Made by a program: the position numbers and the translations under genes. This document shows positions 9,327-17,520 of a stretch of 64,000 nt of DNA, piece after piece. Position 1 is the stretch's first letter, and every line of letters starts with the position of its first letter. This DNA is from CAZCDS01 sp964497585. GTDB lineage: Bacteria; Desulfobacterota; Desulfomonilia; Desulfomonilales; Desulfomonilaceae. The stretch covers positions 61,564 to 125,563 of the forward strand of contig CAZCDS010000012.1 of the NCBI GenBank assembly GCA_964497585.1, read 5' to 3'. The notes beneath the pieces were generated by a model. That model saw nothing but the letters and a program-made list of their open reading frames with translations. It was not told the origin of the DNA and searched no databases.

Positions 9327-10754
9327 TCAGGATCCCGTCTCGGAAGCGGTCCATCTTCTGAAGGTCGCTCGCAGCACTTCGCGGCCGAGCAGGACGGGCT
9401 TGAGGTTATTTTCCGAGTCCCGTGCAACAATCCGTGCAAAGGGGTGGCGCAGCCAGTAGCTAAAAAGGATGTGGTCTTCGAGCCAGCGCTTTTTTCGGTA
9501 GTACTCGTCCACACCGAAGTCGCTCAGGTTCACCAGCGCTTCACGGGTGGTATTGTAGCCCGCATCCAGACCGGAGAGGTACGCATCCTCATCCTGGATG
9601 ACACCCTGAGCCTTGCACCGCTCGTAGATGGGTGTTCCCGGAATGGGAGTGAGCACGAAAAAGCCCTGATGAAGGTAATCGGCCCGCCGGAAGAAATCGA
9701 TGCTCTCCGCGACGGTCTCGTCATTTTCACCCGGGTATCCGAAGATACATTGGACAATGACTTCAAGGCCCGCACGCCGGGCCGCCTGGAGCGCGGCAAT
9801 GTTTTGCTCGACGGTCGTTTTCTTGTTCATCGCGTCGAGGATGCGTTGGCTGCCCGACTCGATTCCCAGTCCCACCGCGACACACCCTGCGTCCTTCATA
9901 CATCGCATGAGGTCTTCATCCACGGTGTTCACGCGGGCCTGCCCCATCCAAAGCACATTGAGGGGTTTGAGCGCTGCACACAACTCGTACGCCCGCTTCC
10001 TGTTCAGCACGAGTAACTCGTCATTGAAGTAGATTGCGCCGATGCCGAATTCTTCCTTGAGCATCTCGATCTCTTGACGGATGTGCTCGATGGATCGGCT
10101 CCGCACGCTCCGGTAGGTTTTCGAGCAGAAGTCGCAGGAGTACGGACATCCCCGGTTCGTCATGACGTTGATGGCTTTGATGTCCGGGTGCCCATCCAGG
10201 TAGCCTTCCTTGAGGTAGATATCCGTGGCAAAGATCTTCGGATCTCTCACCGCGAATCCCAGGGAGTCGAGATCCTTGATGTAATCCTCCGGCGGAGTGC
10301 TGACAATCTCCCCGTTATGCCGGAATACGATACCCCTCACCGATTCCGGATTCCCGAGGTTTTTCAGCAGATTCGGGAAGATAATCTCTCCCTCGGAAAT
10401 GACGCAGAAGTCGATCGGAGATTTTTCCAGGAGCAGCTCAGGAGAAAAGGTCGCCAACGGTCCCCCCGCCACAAGAGGCTTGTCGTGGTGGAGTTTTAGG
10501 TTCTCGGCCAGCCACTTCACATAGTTGTACTGCGTAGAAAGACCGGTGATCCCCGCGATGTCGTAATCGAGCCTCGGAATCCTCCGGGCAACTTCTTCTC
10601 GGCTAAGCTGGAGGGCCCAGATGTCGAAGACTTCCACTTCGTGGCCCTCTTCGAAAAGTCTGGCCGTCAGATATCCGAGACCCACGGGAAAGAACCCAGG
10701 TCTTCTGGATTTCCCATCGAAATGATGCGGTGGCTGGATGAATAGGACCTTCAC
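9327..10754 (-). CDS. B12-binding-domain radical SAM protein
   Basis: 475 residues. The N-terminal ~140 residues look like a cobalamin-binding Rossmann domain (MKVLFIQPPHHFDG, GITGLSTQYNYVKWLAE, VAGGPLATF). The radical SAM core has the cluster motif C203-x3-C207-x2-C210 (CPYSCDFC). The family (BchE/P-methylase-like) includes methylases, ring cyclases and others, and here it probably modifies the glycan or its donor. Its stop overlaps the start region of legI, and its start overlaps the end of legF by 4 bases, so it is co-translated with nonulosonate genes. The reaction is unknown. Confidence 0.82.
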   Translation of the reverse strand: MKVLFIQPPHHFDGKSRRPGFFPVGLGYLTARLFEEGHEVEVFDIWALQLSREEVARRIPRLDYDIAGITGLSTQYNYVKWLAENLKLHHDKPLVAGGPLATFSPELLLEKSPIDFCVISEGEIIFPNLLKNLGNPESVRGIVFRHNGEIVSTPPEDYIKDLDSLGFAVRDPKIFATDIYLKEGYLDGHPDIKAINVMTNRGCPYSCDFCSKTYRSVRSRSIEHIRQEIEMLKEEFGIGAIYFNDELLVLNRKRAYELCAALKPLNVLWMGQARVNTVDEDLMRCMKDAGCVAVGLGIESGSQRILDAMNKKTTVEQNIAALQAARRAGLEVIVQCIFGYPGENDETVAESIDFFRRADYLHQGFFVLTPIPGTPIYERCKAQGVIQDEDAYLSGLDAGYNTTREALVNLSDFGVDEYYRKKRWLEDHILFSYWLRHPFARIVARDSENNLKPVLLGREVLRATFRRWTASETGS

Positions 10755-11485
10755 CGTGAAGTCTCCTTCGCCTTGCCTTCGTGATCCATGCCAACCAAAA
10801 ACTCAGCCCAAAGAATGTCCGAGAGGTTGTCCACATTGACAGTGTCGTTAGCCTGCTGGACGACCGCGCGGCGATCCGTGCCGAGGAAGTCGTCACACCC
10901 TACCGGAATGCCCTCCGTTGCCATGAGCACGTCTCTGCGCATGGCCACGACAGCTCCGTCGGGATAATATGCCTCAACAAGATTTTGGCGCCTATATTCA
11001 GCCTTGTGGAACCCTTGGAGCGGTGAGGGCTTGTCACCGGTTATAGTGAAAGCCCACTGGGGGGGGGTACGATACGGGGCGTACGTTTCCACTGAGTCTG
11101 CTCCTGTTTGTTCCAGTTTCTCGATGACTTGGTCTATGATCCCTGGCTTCCTTACCGGCACGCAGCCATAGAGGACTACCACGAAATCGATCCTATCTGC
11201 TTCCGGTTCGATTACCTTTACAGCGTGCCGCAGAGCCCAATCCATAGGCGCCGTGTCAGTGGCCATTTCCTCAGGTCTCATGACGACCCGAACGCCTAGC
11301 GCTTCTCCCGCCTGGCCAATATCGCGGTCATCGGTCGACAGCACCAAGTGATTTAGTCTCTTTGACCTTAACGCGTGCTCTAGGGTGTACACTACCATCG
11401 GTTTACCCAGTAGGGGAGCTAGATTCTTGCGAGGAACTCCTTTGCTGCCTCCCCGCGCCAGGACTACTCCCAAGGCTGTGCTCAT
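10751..11485 (-). CDS. legF: CMP-nonulosonate (legionaminate/sialate) cytidylyltransferase
   Basis: About 244 residues. The N-terminal LARGGSKGVPRKNLAPLLGKP motif binds CTP in NeuA/LegF/PseF enzymes, which activate the nine-carbon sugar as the CMP donor for glycosyltransferases. ATG at 11485 (MSTALGVVL) is preceded by GGGAG and overlaps a TGA of an upstream frame in an ATGA arrangement, so it seems to have been coupled to a gene that is now only a fragment. Assignment to LegF rather than NeuA is by context. Confidence 0.85.
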   Translation of the reverse strand: MSTALGVVLARGGSKGVPRKNLAPLLGKPMVVYTLEHALRSKRLNHLVLSTDDRDIGQAGEALGVRVVMRPEEMATDTAPMDWALRHAVKVIEPEADRIDFVVVLYGCVPVRKPGIIDQVIEKLEQTGADSVETYAPYRTPPQWAFTITGDKPSPLQGFHKAEYRRQNLVEAYYPDGAVVAMRRDVLMATEGIPVGCDDFLGTDRRAVVQQANDTVNVDNLSDILWAEFLVGMDHEGKAKETSR

Positions 11486-11610
11486 TTGATCTCCCACTCC
11501 CTCGCTATCTTTGTGTCCGGGACCACCAGGTGGAGCGCAACAAATTGATCACCGTTCAGTTGGTCGTTTCCGGACCCTAGTGCTGTGGCATCTAGCGTTG
11601 CGTTCTGTAG
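11482..11610 (-). pseudogene. C-terminal fragment of an unidentified gene coupled to legF
   Basis: Forty-two codons read LQNATLDATALGSGND..HLVVPDTKIAREWEIK and end in a TGA that overlaps the legF ATG (ATGA). A coupled stop and a protein-like composition suggest the tail of a deleted gene. TAG closes the frame immediately upstream. From here to 11902 I see no open gene on either strand, only a patchwork of short frames. The family is not recognised. Confidence 0.3.
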
Positions 11611-11902
11611 CTACATTAAATCGGCCAGCTACCATTCAGGTCTTTTTCAGGATCGTCAAGCTTGCGTTCTATGATCCTACGCGGGATACAAGAGCTACAC
11701 TTCGCCTCGTGATAGAGCAGCAGTTCCTTCCCCCCCACAACCCGTGCAGGCCCAGGTGCCATACGGCTAAGACTGAATCAACATCCTTCTCCGTATTCCC
11801 CGCTCCATATTTATCGTTTCACGGTAATTCATCTATGCCTCTTTAAGGTTTGCCGGACCTGAGATGTGTCATGGAAGCCAGCATCACCCGCGGTCGGCGT
11901 TC

Positions 11903-13063
11903 TCAGCTTACTCGGAACCGAAGCCGCCATTCCCCGTTGTGTCTCTCCCACAAGTGGGGCGATCTGAACGAGTCCACGACTTCCCAGAACCTTTCCTCGC
12001 TCAAACCCGTATACTCGAGAAACGTTTGAAAATGCCGCTTGGGAAATTCGCCGTCAAACCGACGCACCAGGCCGACTCCTTCTTCCCTTGTCAGATGACC
12101 GTCTCGTATCTCGTGAGCCGCGTCTGAGGTGGCACGACCGATACCAAACTTGATAAACATCAGGAAAAAGTGAAAACCGTCAAGTTTGTCGTCCAAACTC
12201 GCGTATTTTGAGTACGTCCCCTCTGAGCGACCATGGGGGTTACAGGCGAAGCCGGTGTGTTCGGCCGCGTAATAGTAGTTCTCTTGAGGAGTCCACTTCT
12301 TGTAGTAGCCAAAGAAGTGACATTCAACTCCGATCTTCCGCATTCGCTCATAGGACGGCGGCATGTAGATTTGAAGATCTTTGGCCGGCACACCATATTC
12401 GGTCCATTTTAGCGGCCCGACGCCCGAGAAGTAGTGCTTTGTGAGATCTTCTGCGAGGTCATGCGTGGGGCTGTTTTCATTCTTGCTGTCACCCCCGTAT
12501 TCGACCTCCCCATTTTCGCCATACATGATGAGAGGAATATTGTACTGAGTGGCGACCTGCATGGGAAAAGCTTTTTGCCCATAAATGAAAGGCTGAAAAG
12601 GTTCACCTAAATGCTCAAATGCCAGGCGGGTCAGTTTTCGATGGATAAGGCCGTTTGCAGAACCCAGAATGTTGTCAAAGCCTGAAGCAATGAAGTTCTG
12701 AAGATTTTGCCATCCGATGGCGGTATAGATATGCGGCGCCCATGTTACCGTCAGTGGATTCATGTCATACTTGTATTTTAGTTGGTGCGCCACCCGCGCA
12801 CTGTCTTTGCCTCCACTGCATGGGACTACTACATCATGGGTGCCGTCGCTCCGGCGATACTTATCCAGCATTTCGATCAATTCTTGGTCTCTCTCCGCCC
12901 AGTCTATCTGGATGTGCTTGCGCTCAGCATACCTACAGGCGCTGCACACCCCCTGTTCGTCGAATGTGATCCGAGGCCGCTGGTTTGACACTACACATCG
13001 TTTGCAATATCTCACCTCAGCCGGTAATCCATACATGGAAATCAAATCCCTCTGCCGTTCCAT
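11903..13063 (-). CDS. WbpG/PseA-like N-acetyl sugar amidotransferase (PP-loop)
   Basis: 386 residues. A zinc-ribbon-like set C20/C23/C40/C43 precedes the PP-loop ATPase signature SGGKDS at 83-88. This family (PseA, WbpG, LegA-type) converts an acetamido group of a nonulosonic or uronic sugar to an acetamidino group, using ammonia delivered by HisH/HisF-like partners. Both partners are encoded just upstream (13407-14931), so the three act together. The expected product is an amidino-modified sugar, possibly of legionaminic acid; the exact acceptor is inference. Confidence 0.85.
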   Translation of the reverse strand: MERQRDLISMYGLPAEVRYCKRCVVSNQRPRITFDEQGVCSACRYAERKHIQIDWAERDQELIEMLDKYRRSDGTHDVVVPCSGGKDSARVAHQLKYKYDMNPLTVTWAPHIYTAIGWQNLQNFIASGFDNILGSANGLIHRKLTRLAFEHLGEPFQPFIYGQKAFPMQVATQYNIPLIMYGENGEVEYGGDSKNENSPTHDLAEDLTKHYFSGVGPLKWTEYGVPAKDLQIYMPPSYERMRKIGVECHFFGYYKKWTPQENYYYAAEHTGFACNPHGRSEGTYSKYASLDDKLDGFHFFLMFIKFGIGRATSDAAHEIRDGHLTREEGVGLVRRFDGEFPKRHFQTFLEYTGLSEERFWEVVDSFRSPHLWERHNGEWRLRFRVS

Positions 13064-13406
13064 GTCCCTTGCCCTCCTTTAGTTGAATGATACCGAGGCG
13101 CGACAGCCGGGGGTATCTTACTGTTGGCGCCTCAAAAGGCTGTGTACTGAGAGCGCTTAAGGGCGCTTGGCACATTGCCGGTGCGGGCAGTTTTCAGAGC
13201 ATGACTGATAATCACCTGCCGGCCACCTCTGAAGCGCCTTTTGGTCAACAAAGCAGATCAACCCCACATTGGTGTTCGGAGGAAAGGCGTCGAGCCCCTC
13301 CATACGTATTACAGATTCGAAGTCGGTTTTCGATCGCAAAGCCGGTACCCGCTGCTTCGCAGGGTCAAATCTTGGTGAGCAAGACCGGCGGACAACCTGT
13401 TTTTCG
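13064..13406 (-). other. Gap between amidotransferase and hisH-like gene
   Basis: About 340 bases without a recognisable gene. A minus-strand frame reads SPRFDPAKQRVPALRSKTDF..NTNVGLICFVDQKALQRW and looks protein-like, but it has no ribosome site and I cannot assign it; it may be another gene remnant. Confidence 0.3.
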
Positions 13407-14069
13407 CTAATCAGTCGATTCAAGCAGTCTCATTAGGTTCTGGTATACGCGAAGACCTGCCGGTCCGCTGCGTTCCGGATGATATTGGCACCCGAACACG
13501 TTTTGCCTCTTCAGACTGGAACAAAACCCAATGTGGCCGTATTGTGAGGTGGAGAGAACTGTGCTCAGCTCTCGGGGTCGAACGATGTATGAATGGACGA
13601 AGTACATGTATTCCCCGTTATCTACGCCTTCCAGCAGCGTCCCGGACCAAGAGGCAGATGCATGGATACGGTCCCAACCCACGTGGGGCAATTTAAGCGG
13701 CCGATCTCCATCGCTGGAGTCTGGAAGACGTCTTGCCTGCCCTTCGATAATTCCTAGTCCTCTGTGATGCCCGAATTCAAATCCCTCTGTCATAAGTAAC
13801 TGCATCCCGAGGCAGATACCAATAATCTGCTTTCCCAAGCGGGCGAATTTGATTAAAGCCTCAACAAGATCCAGTTTTTCCAACGAATCCATTGCCCGAC
13901 CGAACGCTCCAACGCCTGGCAGAATGACAGCCGCGGATGACATGATTTCGGTACTCGACGAGGTGATGATCGGCCGAAGCCCCACATGATTGCAGGCCTG
14001 CATCACACTGGAGAGATTACCAAGGCCGTAATCTACGATGGCTATCCCATATTTCGATGCCCGGCTAAT
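13407..14069 (-). CDS. hisH: HisH-like glutamine amidotransferase of the glycan locus
   Basis: Glutaminase subunit that feeds ammonia to HisF. Visible are the N-terminal AIVDYGLGNLSSV, the nucleophile loop GICLGMQLL (catalytic Cys) and the HPE of the triad (CQYHPERSG). The frame is open to a TTG at 14150, but this would overlap hisF by more than 80 bases. There is no ATG or GTG near the conserved start. A GGAGGG precedes an ATT at 14069, which overlaps the hisF stop (ATTAG), so an ATT start, or a mutated ATGA coupling, is the best guess. It serves the PP-loop enzyme rather than histidine synthesis. Confidence 0.8.
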   Translation of the reverse strand: MSRASKYGIAIVDYGLGNLSSVMQACNHVGLRPIITSSSTEIMSSAAVILPGVGAFGRAMDSLEKLDLVEALIKFARLGKQIIGICLGMQLLMTEGFEFGHHRGLGIIEGQARRLPDSSDGDRPLKLPHVGWDRIHASASWSGTLLEGVDNGEYMYFVHSYIVRPRELSTVLSTSQYGHIGFCSSLKRQNVFGCQYHPERSGPAGLRVYQNLMRLLESTD

Positions 14070-14931
14070 TTGTACTTCCCTCCAGACGGCGGCATTCAAT
14101 GCCGCATTGCTCAAGCCGTTCCTTGATCTCGCCCAGACTATGAGGCTCAATTATTGTGTACCGGCCTTCGTCTTGACGCAAAAACTCGATATTCCCCTCC
14201 TCGCGAAAATCGGAATCTTCGTATTGGCAATAATGGATGACTCCATAGTGAAGCATAGAAGCCAGACTCACGGCGTCGGCCCGCCCTTGGAGTATTACCT
14301 CGACTACATGAGACAAGTTTCCTGCGCCGCCGCTGGCGATCACCGGTATCGGCACGGCTTCGGCGATTTTCCTGGTTAGTTCGATATCGAACCCCTTCCC
14401 GGTGCCGTCCCTATCTATTGACGTCACCATAATTTCGCCAGCCCCCAATTCGACGACTCGCAGAGCCCATTCAAGCGCGTCTACTCCCGTGGGTTCCCTA
14501 CCGTAGTCAGTGTAGACCTCATACTTCCCGCCTCCCTTCTCCTGAGCCTCAATAGAAACAATGATGGTAGAGGACCCGAATTCCCATGCGGCCTCACGGA
14601 TTAGTGCCGGGCGTCGAATTGCGGCCGTATTAACGGTCACTTTGTCGGCGCCGGCGCGGAGAACCGTCTCTATGTCACCAACGCTCCTCAACCCCCCACC
14701 GACTGTCATCGGCACGAATATTTCTTTAGACGTCCTCTGGATGATGTCCACTAGACTGTTGCGACAGTACAGACTGGCTACCGTGTCTACAAAAAATATT
14801 TCGTCAGCCCCGCTTTGATAGTAGTATCGGGCAAAATCCGCGGGCTTGCCTAGGGCGCGCAGGCCCTCCAAATGAACACCCTTGACTAGATTGGGGCCCT
14901 TAATGTCAAGTCTAGGTATTACGCGAATCAA
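14065..14931 (-). CDS. hisF: HisF-like cyclase/ammonia channel of the glycan locus
   Basis: A 288-residue (beta-alpha)8 barrel of the HisF family (MIRVIPRLDIKGPNLVKGVH; VPMTVGGGLRSVGDIE; VIASGGAGN). In true HisF the two catalytic acids are Asp at the ends of strands 1 and 5. The first is present (D9), while the second position reads VSIEAQ, with Glu128 in place of the usual Asp. Loss of imidazole-glycerol-phosphate cyclase activity would fit a role as ammonia channel for the PP-loop amidotransferase. The C-terminal ~35 residues extend beyond the usual barrel. It overlaps hisH. Confidence 0.85.
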   Translation of the reverse strand: MIRVIPRLDIKGPNLVKGVHLEGLRALGKPADFARYYYQSGADEIFFVDTVASLYCRNSLVDIIQRTSKEIFVPMTVGGGLRSVGDIETVLRAGADKVTVNTAAIRRPALIREAAWEFGSSTIIVSIEAQEKGGGKYEVYTDYGREPTGVDALEWALRVVELGAGEIMVTSIDRDGTGKGFDIELTRKIAEAVPIPVIASGGAGNLSHVVEVILQGRADAVSLASMLHYGVIHYCQYEDSDFREEGNIEFLRQDEGRYTIIEPHSLGEIKERLEQCGIECRRLEGSTN

Positions 14932-14963
14932 TCCTGATGTATCCTCAGAGACTTCACAGCGGT

Positions 14964-16757
14964 TCAGGGGGCTACTCGCCTGCGATCAAAGAGCCTGAAA
15001 ATCTCTTCCCAGAACGTTTGCGCCAAATGGCCATCGTTTTCTTTGCTCCATTTCTCCAACAGTGGAGAGATCAGACATTCGTAGTCGGCCTGTGGCATTT
15101 CCAAGAGCCGGTCGACTCGTTCCTCAAGCTCCTCTCTGGTCCTGACAACCAGATCGGGAGCAGTCTCTTCAAAGAAATGAGGAATCTTTCCATTAGTGTA
15201 GACGACAACTCTCTTTCGGCACGATAAGGCTTCCCAAGCAACAGATGAATGATGCATGACTATGACCAGGTCGCTGCAAGAAATAACGTATCCGGCCGCC
15301 TTTACATCGAAATCCACACCAACTACAAAGTTCGTGGGCACTTGATTAGCAGAGCTGAAGATCTTTCTTACCGTCAGGCCGAATTTCCGCTGCAGCGCAC
15401 CGTCCGCCTCAGCGGTTTGAGGGAGGTAGCACTTTTCCTTGACTAAAACAGTGGCGCCGAGTTTGCTCGCGATTGCATAAGACGCGTCGAGAAATTCCAA
15501 ATAGTCGGAATATCCACTGCACTCCACATCGATGACAGAAGTTGTAACGATGCCGATCGTCAGACTATCCACAGCCCCTTGTACCGGTCCGTCTTCGCAA
15601 CAGTTGACTGTGAACGGGCCGATGATAGGGTAGGGAATGCTGACCGGCCATGACTCAGAAAACGCTTCCGTCTGAAAGGCCAACCCCCAGATGCCGTAGG
15701 CATGAAAGCAGATAAAGGCGAACGAGTCTGCGGACGGAGGATAGTAATTTCCGTGCTGATAACCGATATGCCGGCCGCCAAAACTTTCTATTACCCCGGT
15801 TATAATAGGGTGATCGAAACAATAGTCTGCTCTCACCCTTAGGAAGAAGCTAGGGGCAAACAGTCTGAAGAGTCCTATGTAATACATTTCCGAGAGCTTT
15901 AGTTCCAGCACCAACCGTTTAACGCCAAGGGATTCCGACCTTGCCAGGGCTCGTTGACAGAACCGCATCAGTGACACCATCAGTTTCCGCTTGGATACAG
16001 CTCGACCAATCAGACGCCAACTACCAGACATCATGGGCTTTTTCTCCTGGCCGAGAAAATGAGACATCCACGAGCCACGATGCACATGTGTGTACAGGAC
16101 GTCATCTCTTCTTCTGAGGTACTCGTAGAAAACCATGAACTCAGGATTTTCCGGCCGATCTGAATACGCTTGTTCAAAAATGATCCATTCACGAGACCCA
16201 TTATCGTCTATTTCGAGCCGGCTTGGAAAGAAACAACCGAGAATAGCACTAGTTGCTGAGGACAAAATGTGACGTAACGGTCCTGCCCAGGAACGTCTGA
16301 CGGCCACGAAATCAAGATCGCGCCGGACAAGTGCCAATAGGGCCTTTTCCGTCACAAGGTAAGTGTTGTCACTTTCGGGTGCAATATTACGGCTGAAGCC
16401 AACCAGGTTCACGTCATCTCGGATGAGATCGATTATGATCTTGTGCAACGCCACGCTGAGGTATTCTTCGGACACGTCGAAAAGAACGCTATACCTGTCT
16501 AGAAATGATCGATAAAACGAACTCTCGCAGATACGCAACGCCCAACGGTAGACCATAGCCGAGTTACAGGGAGGAGTGGGGAACTTACTTACATCCATCC
16601 AGGCCAAAGGAAGTCTTTCGCGAGCCTCCGCCGCCCATCGTGTACTTCCAAGATGGTCATACATAAAGTGCAGGCGAGTCTCACATCCTGTACTTCTTAT
16701 CTTGCAGAATGTGGCCACCGCCCCTTTGTCGAGGGTACAAACAAAGTAGTTTTTCAT
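14964..16757 (-). CDS. Large GT-B-like surface-carbohydrate protein, family not identified
   Basis: 597 residues from ATG at 16757 (MKNYFVCTLDKGAVATFCK); the frame is open to 16811. The protein has an N-terminal half without obvious motifs and a C-terminal half with GT-B-like features: GRHIGYQHGNYYPP and later CSDLVIVMHHSSVAWEALSCRKRVVVY. This pattern, in which a Ser/Glu region binds the donor and a surface-exposed allele is described as pointing at the wrong address, is seen in capsule/CDP-glycerol-type transferases. It is therefore probably a glycosyltransferase. Base composition is noticeably more A+T-rich than the legionaminate genes. Confidence 0.65.
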   Translation of the reverse strand: MKNYFVCTLDKGAVATFCKIRSTGCETRLHFMYDHLGSTRWAAEARERLPLAWMDVSKFPTPPCNSAMVYRWALRICESSFYRSFLDRYSVLFDVSEEYLSVALHKIIIDLIRDDVNLVGFSRNIAPESDNTYLVTEKALLALVRRDLDFVAVRRSWAGPLRHILSSATSAILGCFFPSRLEIDDNGSREWIIFEQAYSDRPENPEFMVFYEYLRRRDDVLYTHVHRGSWMSHFLGQEKKPMMSGSWRLIGRAVSKRKLMVSLMRFCQRALARSESLGVKRLVLELKLSEMYYIGLFRLFAPSFFLRVRADYCFDHPIITGVIESFGGRHIGYQHGNYYPPSADSFAFICFHAYGIWGLAFQTEAFSESWPVSIPYPIIGPFTVNCCEDGPVQGAVDSLTIGIVTTSVIDVECSGYSDYLEFLDASYAIASKLGATVLVKEKCYLPQTAEADGALQRKFGLTVRKIFSSANQVPTNFVVGVDFDVKAAGYVISCSDLVIVMHHSSVAWEALSCRKRVVVYTNGKIPHFFEETAPDLVVRTREELEERVDRLLEMPQADYECLISPLLEKWSKENDGHLAQTFWEEIFRLFDRRRVAP

Positions 16758-16866
16758 CGACCGACGCCCCTTAGCCGTTAATCCATGGTGACGCCTATTA
16801 ACCCACCGCATCGAGATGAAACGCTCTAGGCCAAGCCCCCGGCCTTTAGCGTTTCATCCGGTGGGA

Positions 16867-17177
16867 TTAGCCTGCGCACCGCACACCAGTAGTATAAACA
16901 GGCACATCCCTGTCCACAACCGCCCAGGCGCCAACTCGAATCCATCTGGCCAGTTCCTCGCCGCTGACGATGTGAACGTGAGCATCGACCAATCAGTCGC
17001 GCTTTACAATTGCACCACTGTTGACGATGGCGTCTGCACCACCGAATCTATCGATTCGGCCAGTTTTATCCGGTCTACCAGGTGCTCCACAGCGAGTCTG
17101 CCCGCCAGATCCAGCAGTGTCTTACGAGGCAGCCTCGTGGACCCCAACCTGACAGGAATGAAAGCTCCTATTGTCAT
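16867..17177 (-). pseudogene. Fused relics of an SpsF-like cytidylyltransferase and a NeuD-like acetyltransferase
   Basis: From ATG at 17177 the minus strand reads MTIGAFIPVRLGSTRLPRKT and LLDLAGRLAVEHLVDRIKL, the CTP-binding N-terminus of SpsF-like enzymes, then runs into a TAA at 17004-17006. From about 17043 another frame reads GADAIVNSGAIVKRD, a TGA, LVDAHVHIVSGEELA and IRVGAWAVVDRDVP to a TAA at 16867, the C-terminal hexapeptide region of NeuD/PglD acetyltransferases. An internal deletion appears to have joined the start of one gene to the end of another. Neither can be functional. Confidence 0.65.
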
Positions 17178-17520
17178 CTGTTATACGCTTGATCCGGGTT
17201 CTTTTCGTTACCGCCAGCCTTGGCATTGCTCCGAGGACACCCTCCCCCTGCCCCTTCTTTCAGAGGAGGGAACCCTGACTTTCTTCTCCGTGGGAGAGTC
17301 CGGCAGGGGCGCCCCCTTTCAGTGTCCGCTTGAGGTGCCGACGCTCAGGTAGGCACTGACGAACCGTCCTTGGTGCGAAGTCGCGCTTTCGAACTGGAGG
17401 CAAGTTCTCGCGCCCATCGGGCATCCGTTCGGAGGAACGTTGACCATGAGTTTCCCTGTGCAATCCAGCAACCTGCCCGATCTCTCGATAGAACGAGAAG
17501 GACATACCTGCTGCCAGGGG
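17178..17520. other. Gap without recognisable gene
   Basis: About 340 bases between the relic and the next glycan gene. I see no motif-bearing frame, tRNA or clear promoter. Confidence 0.4.

Noticed and set aside
13157..13423. Minus-strand frame between the PP-loop enzyme and hisH as a real gene
   Set aside because: It looks partly protein-like but overlaps hisH, lacks a ribosome site and matches no family I know.
16816..17352. 178-codon plus-strand frame in the 16.8-17.4 kb gap
   Set aside because: It lies opposite the spsF/neuD relics, which show clear protein motifs; the plus-strand translation does not.
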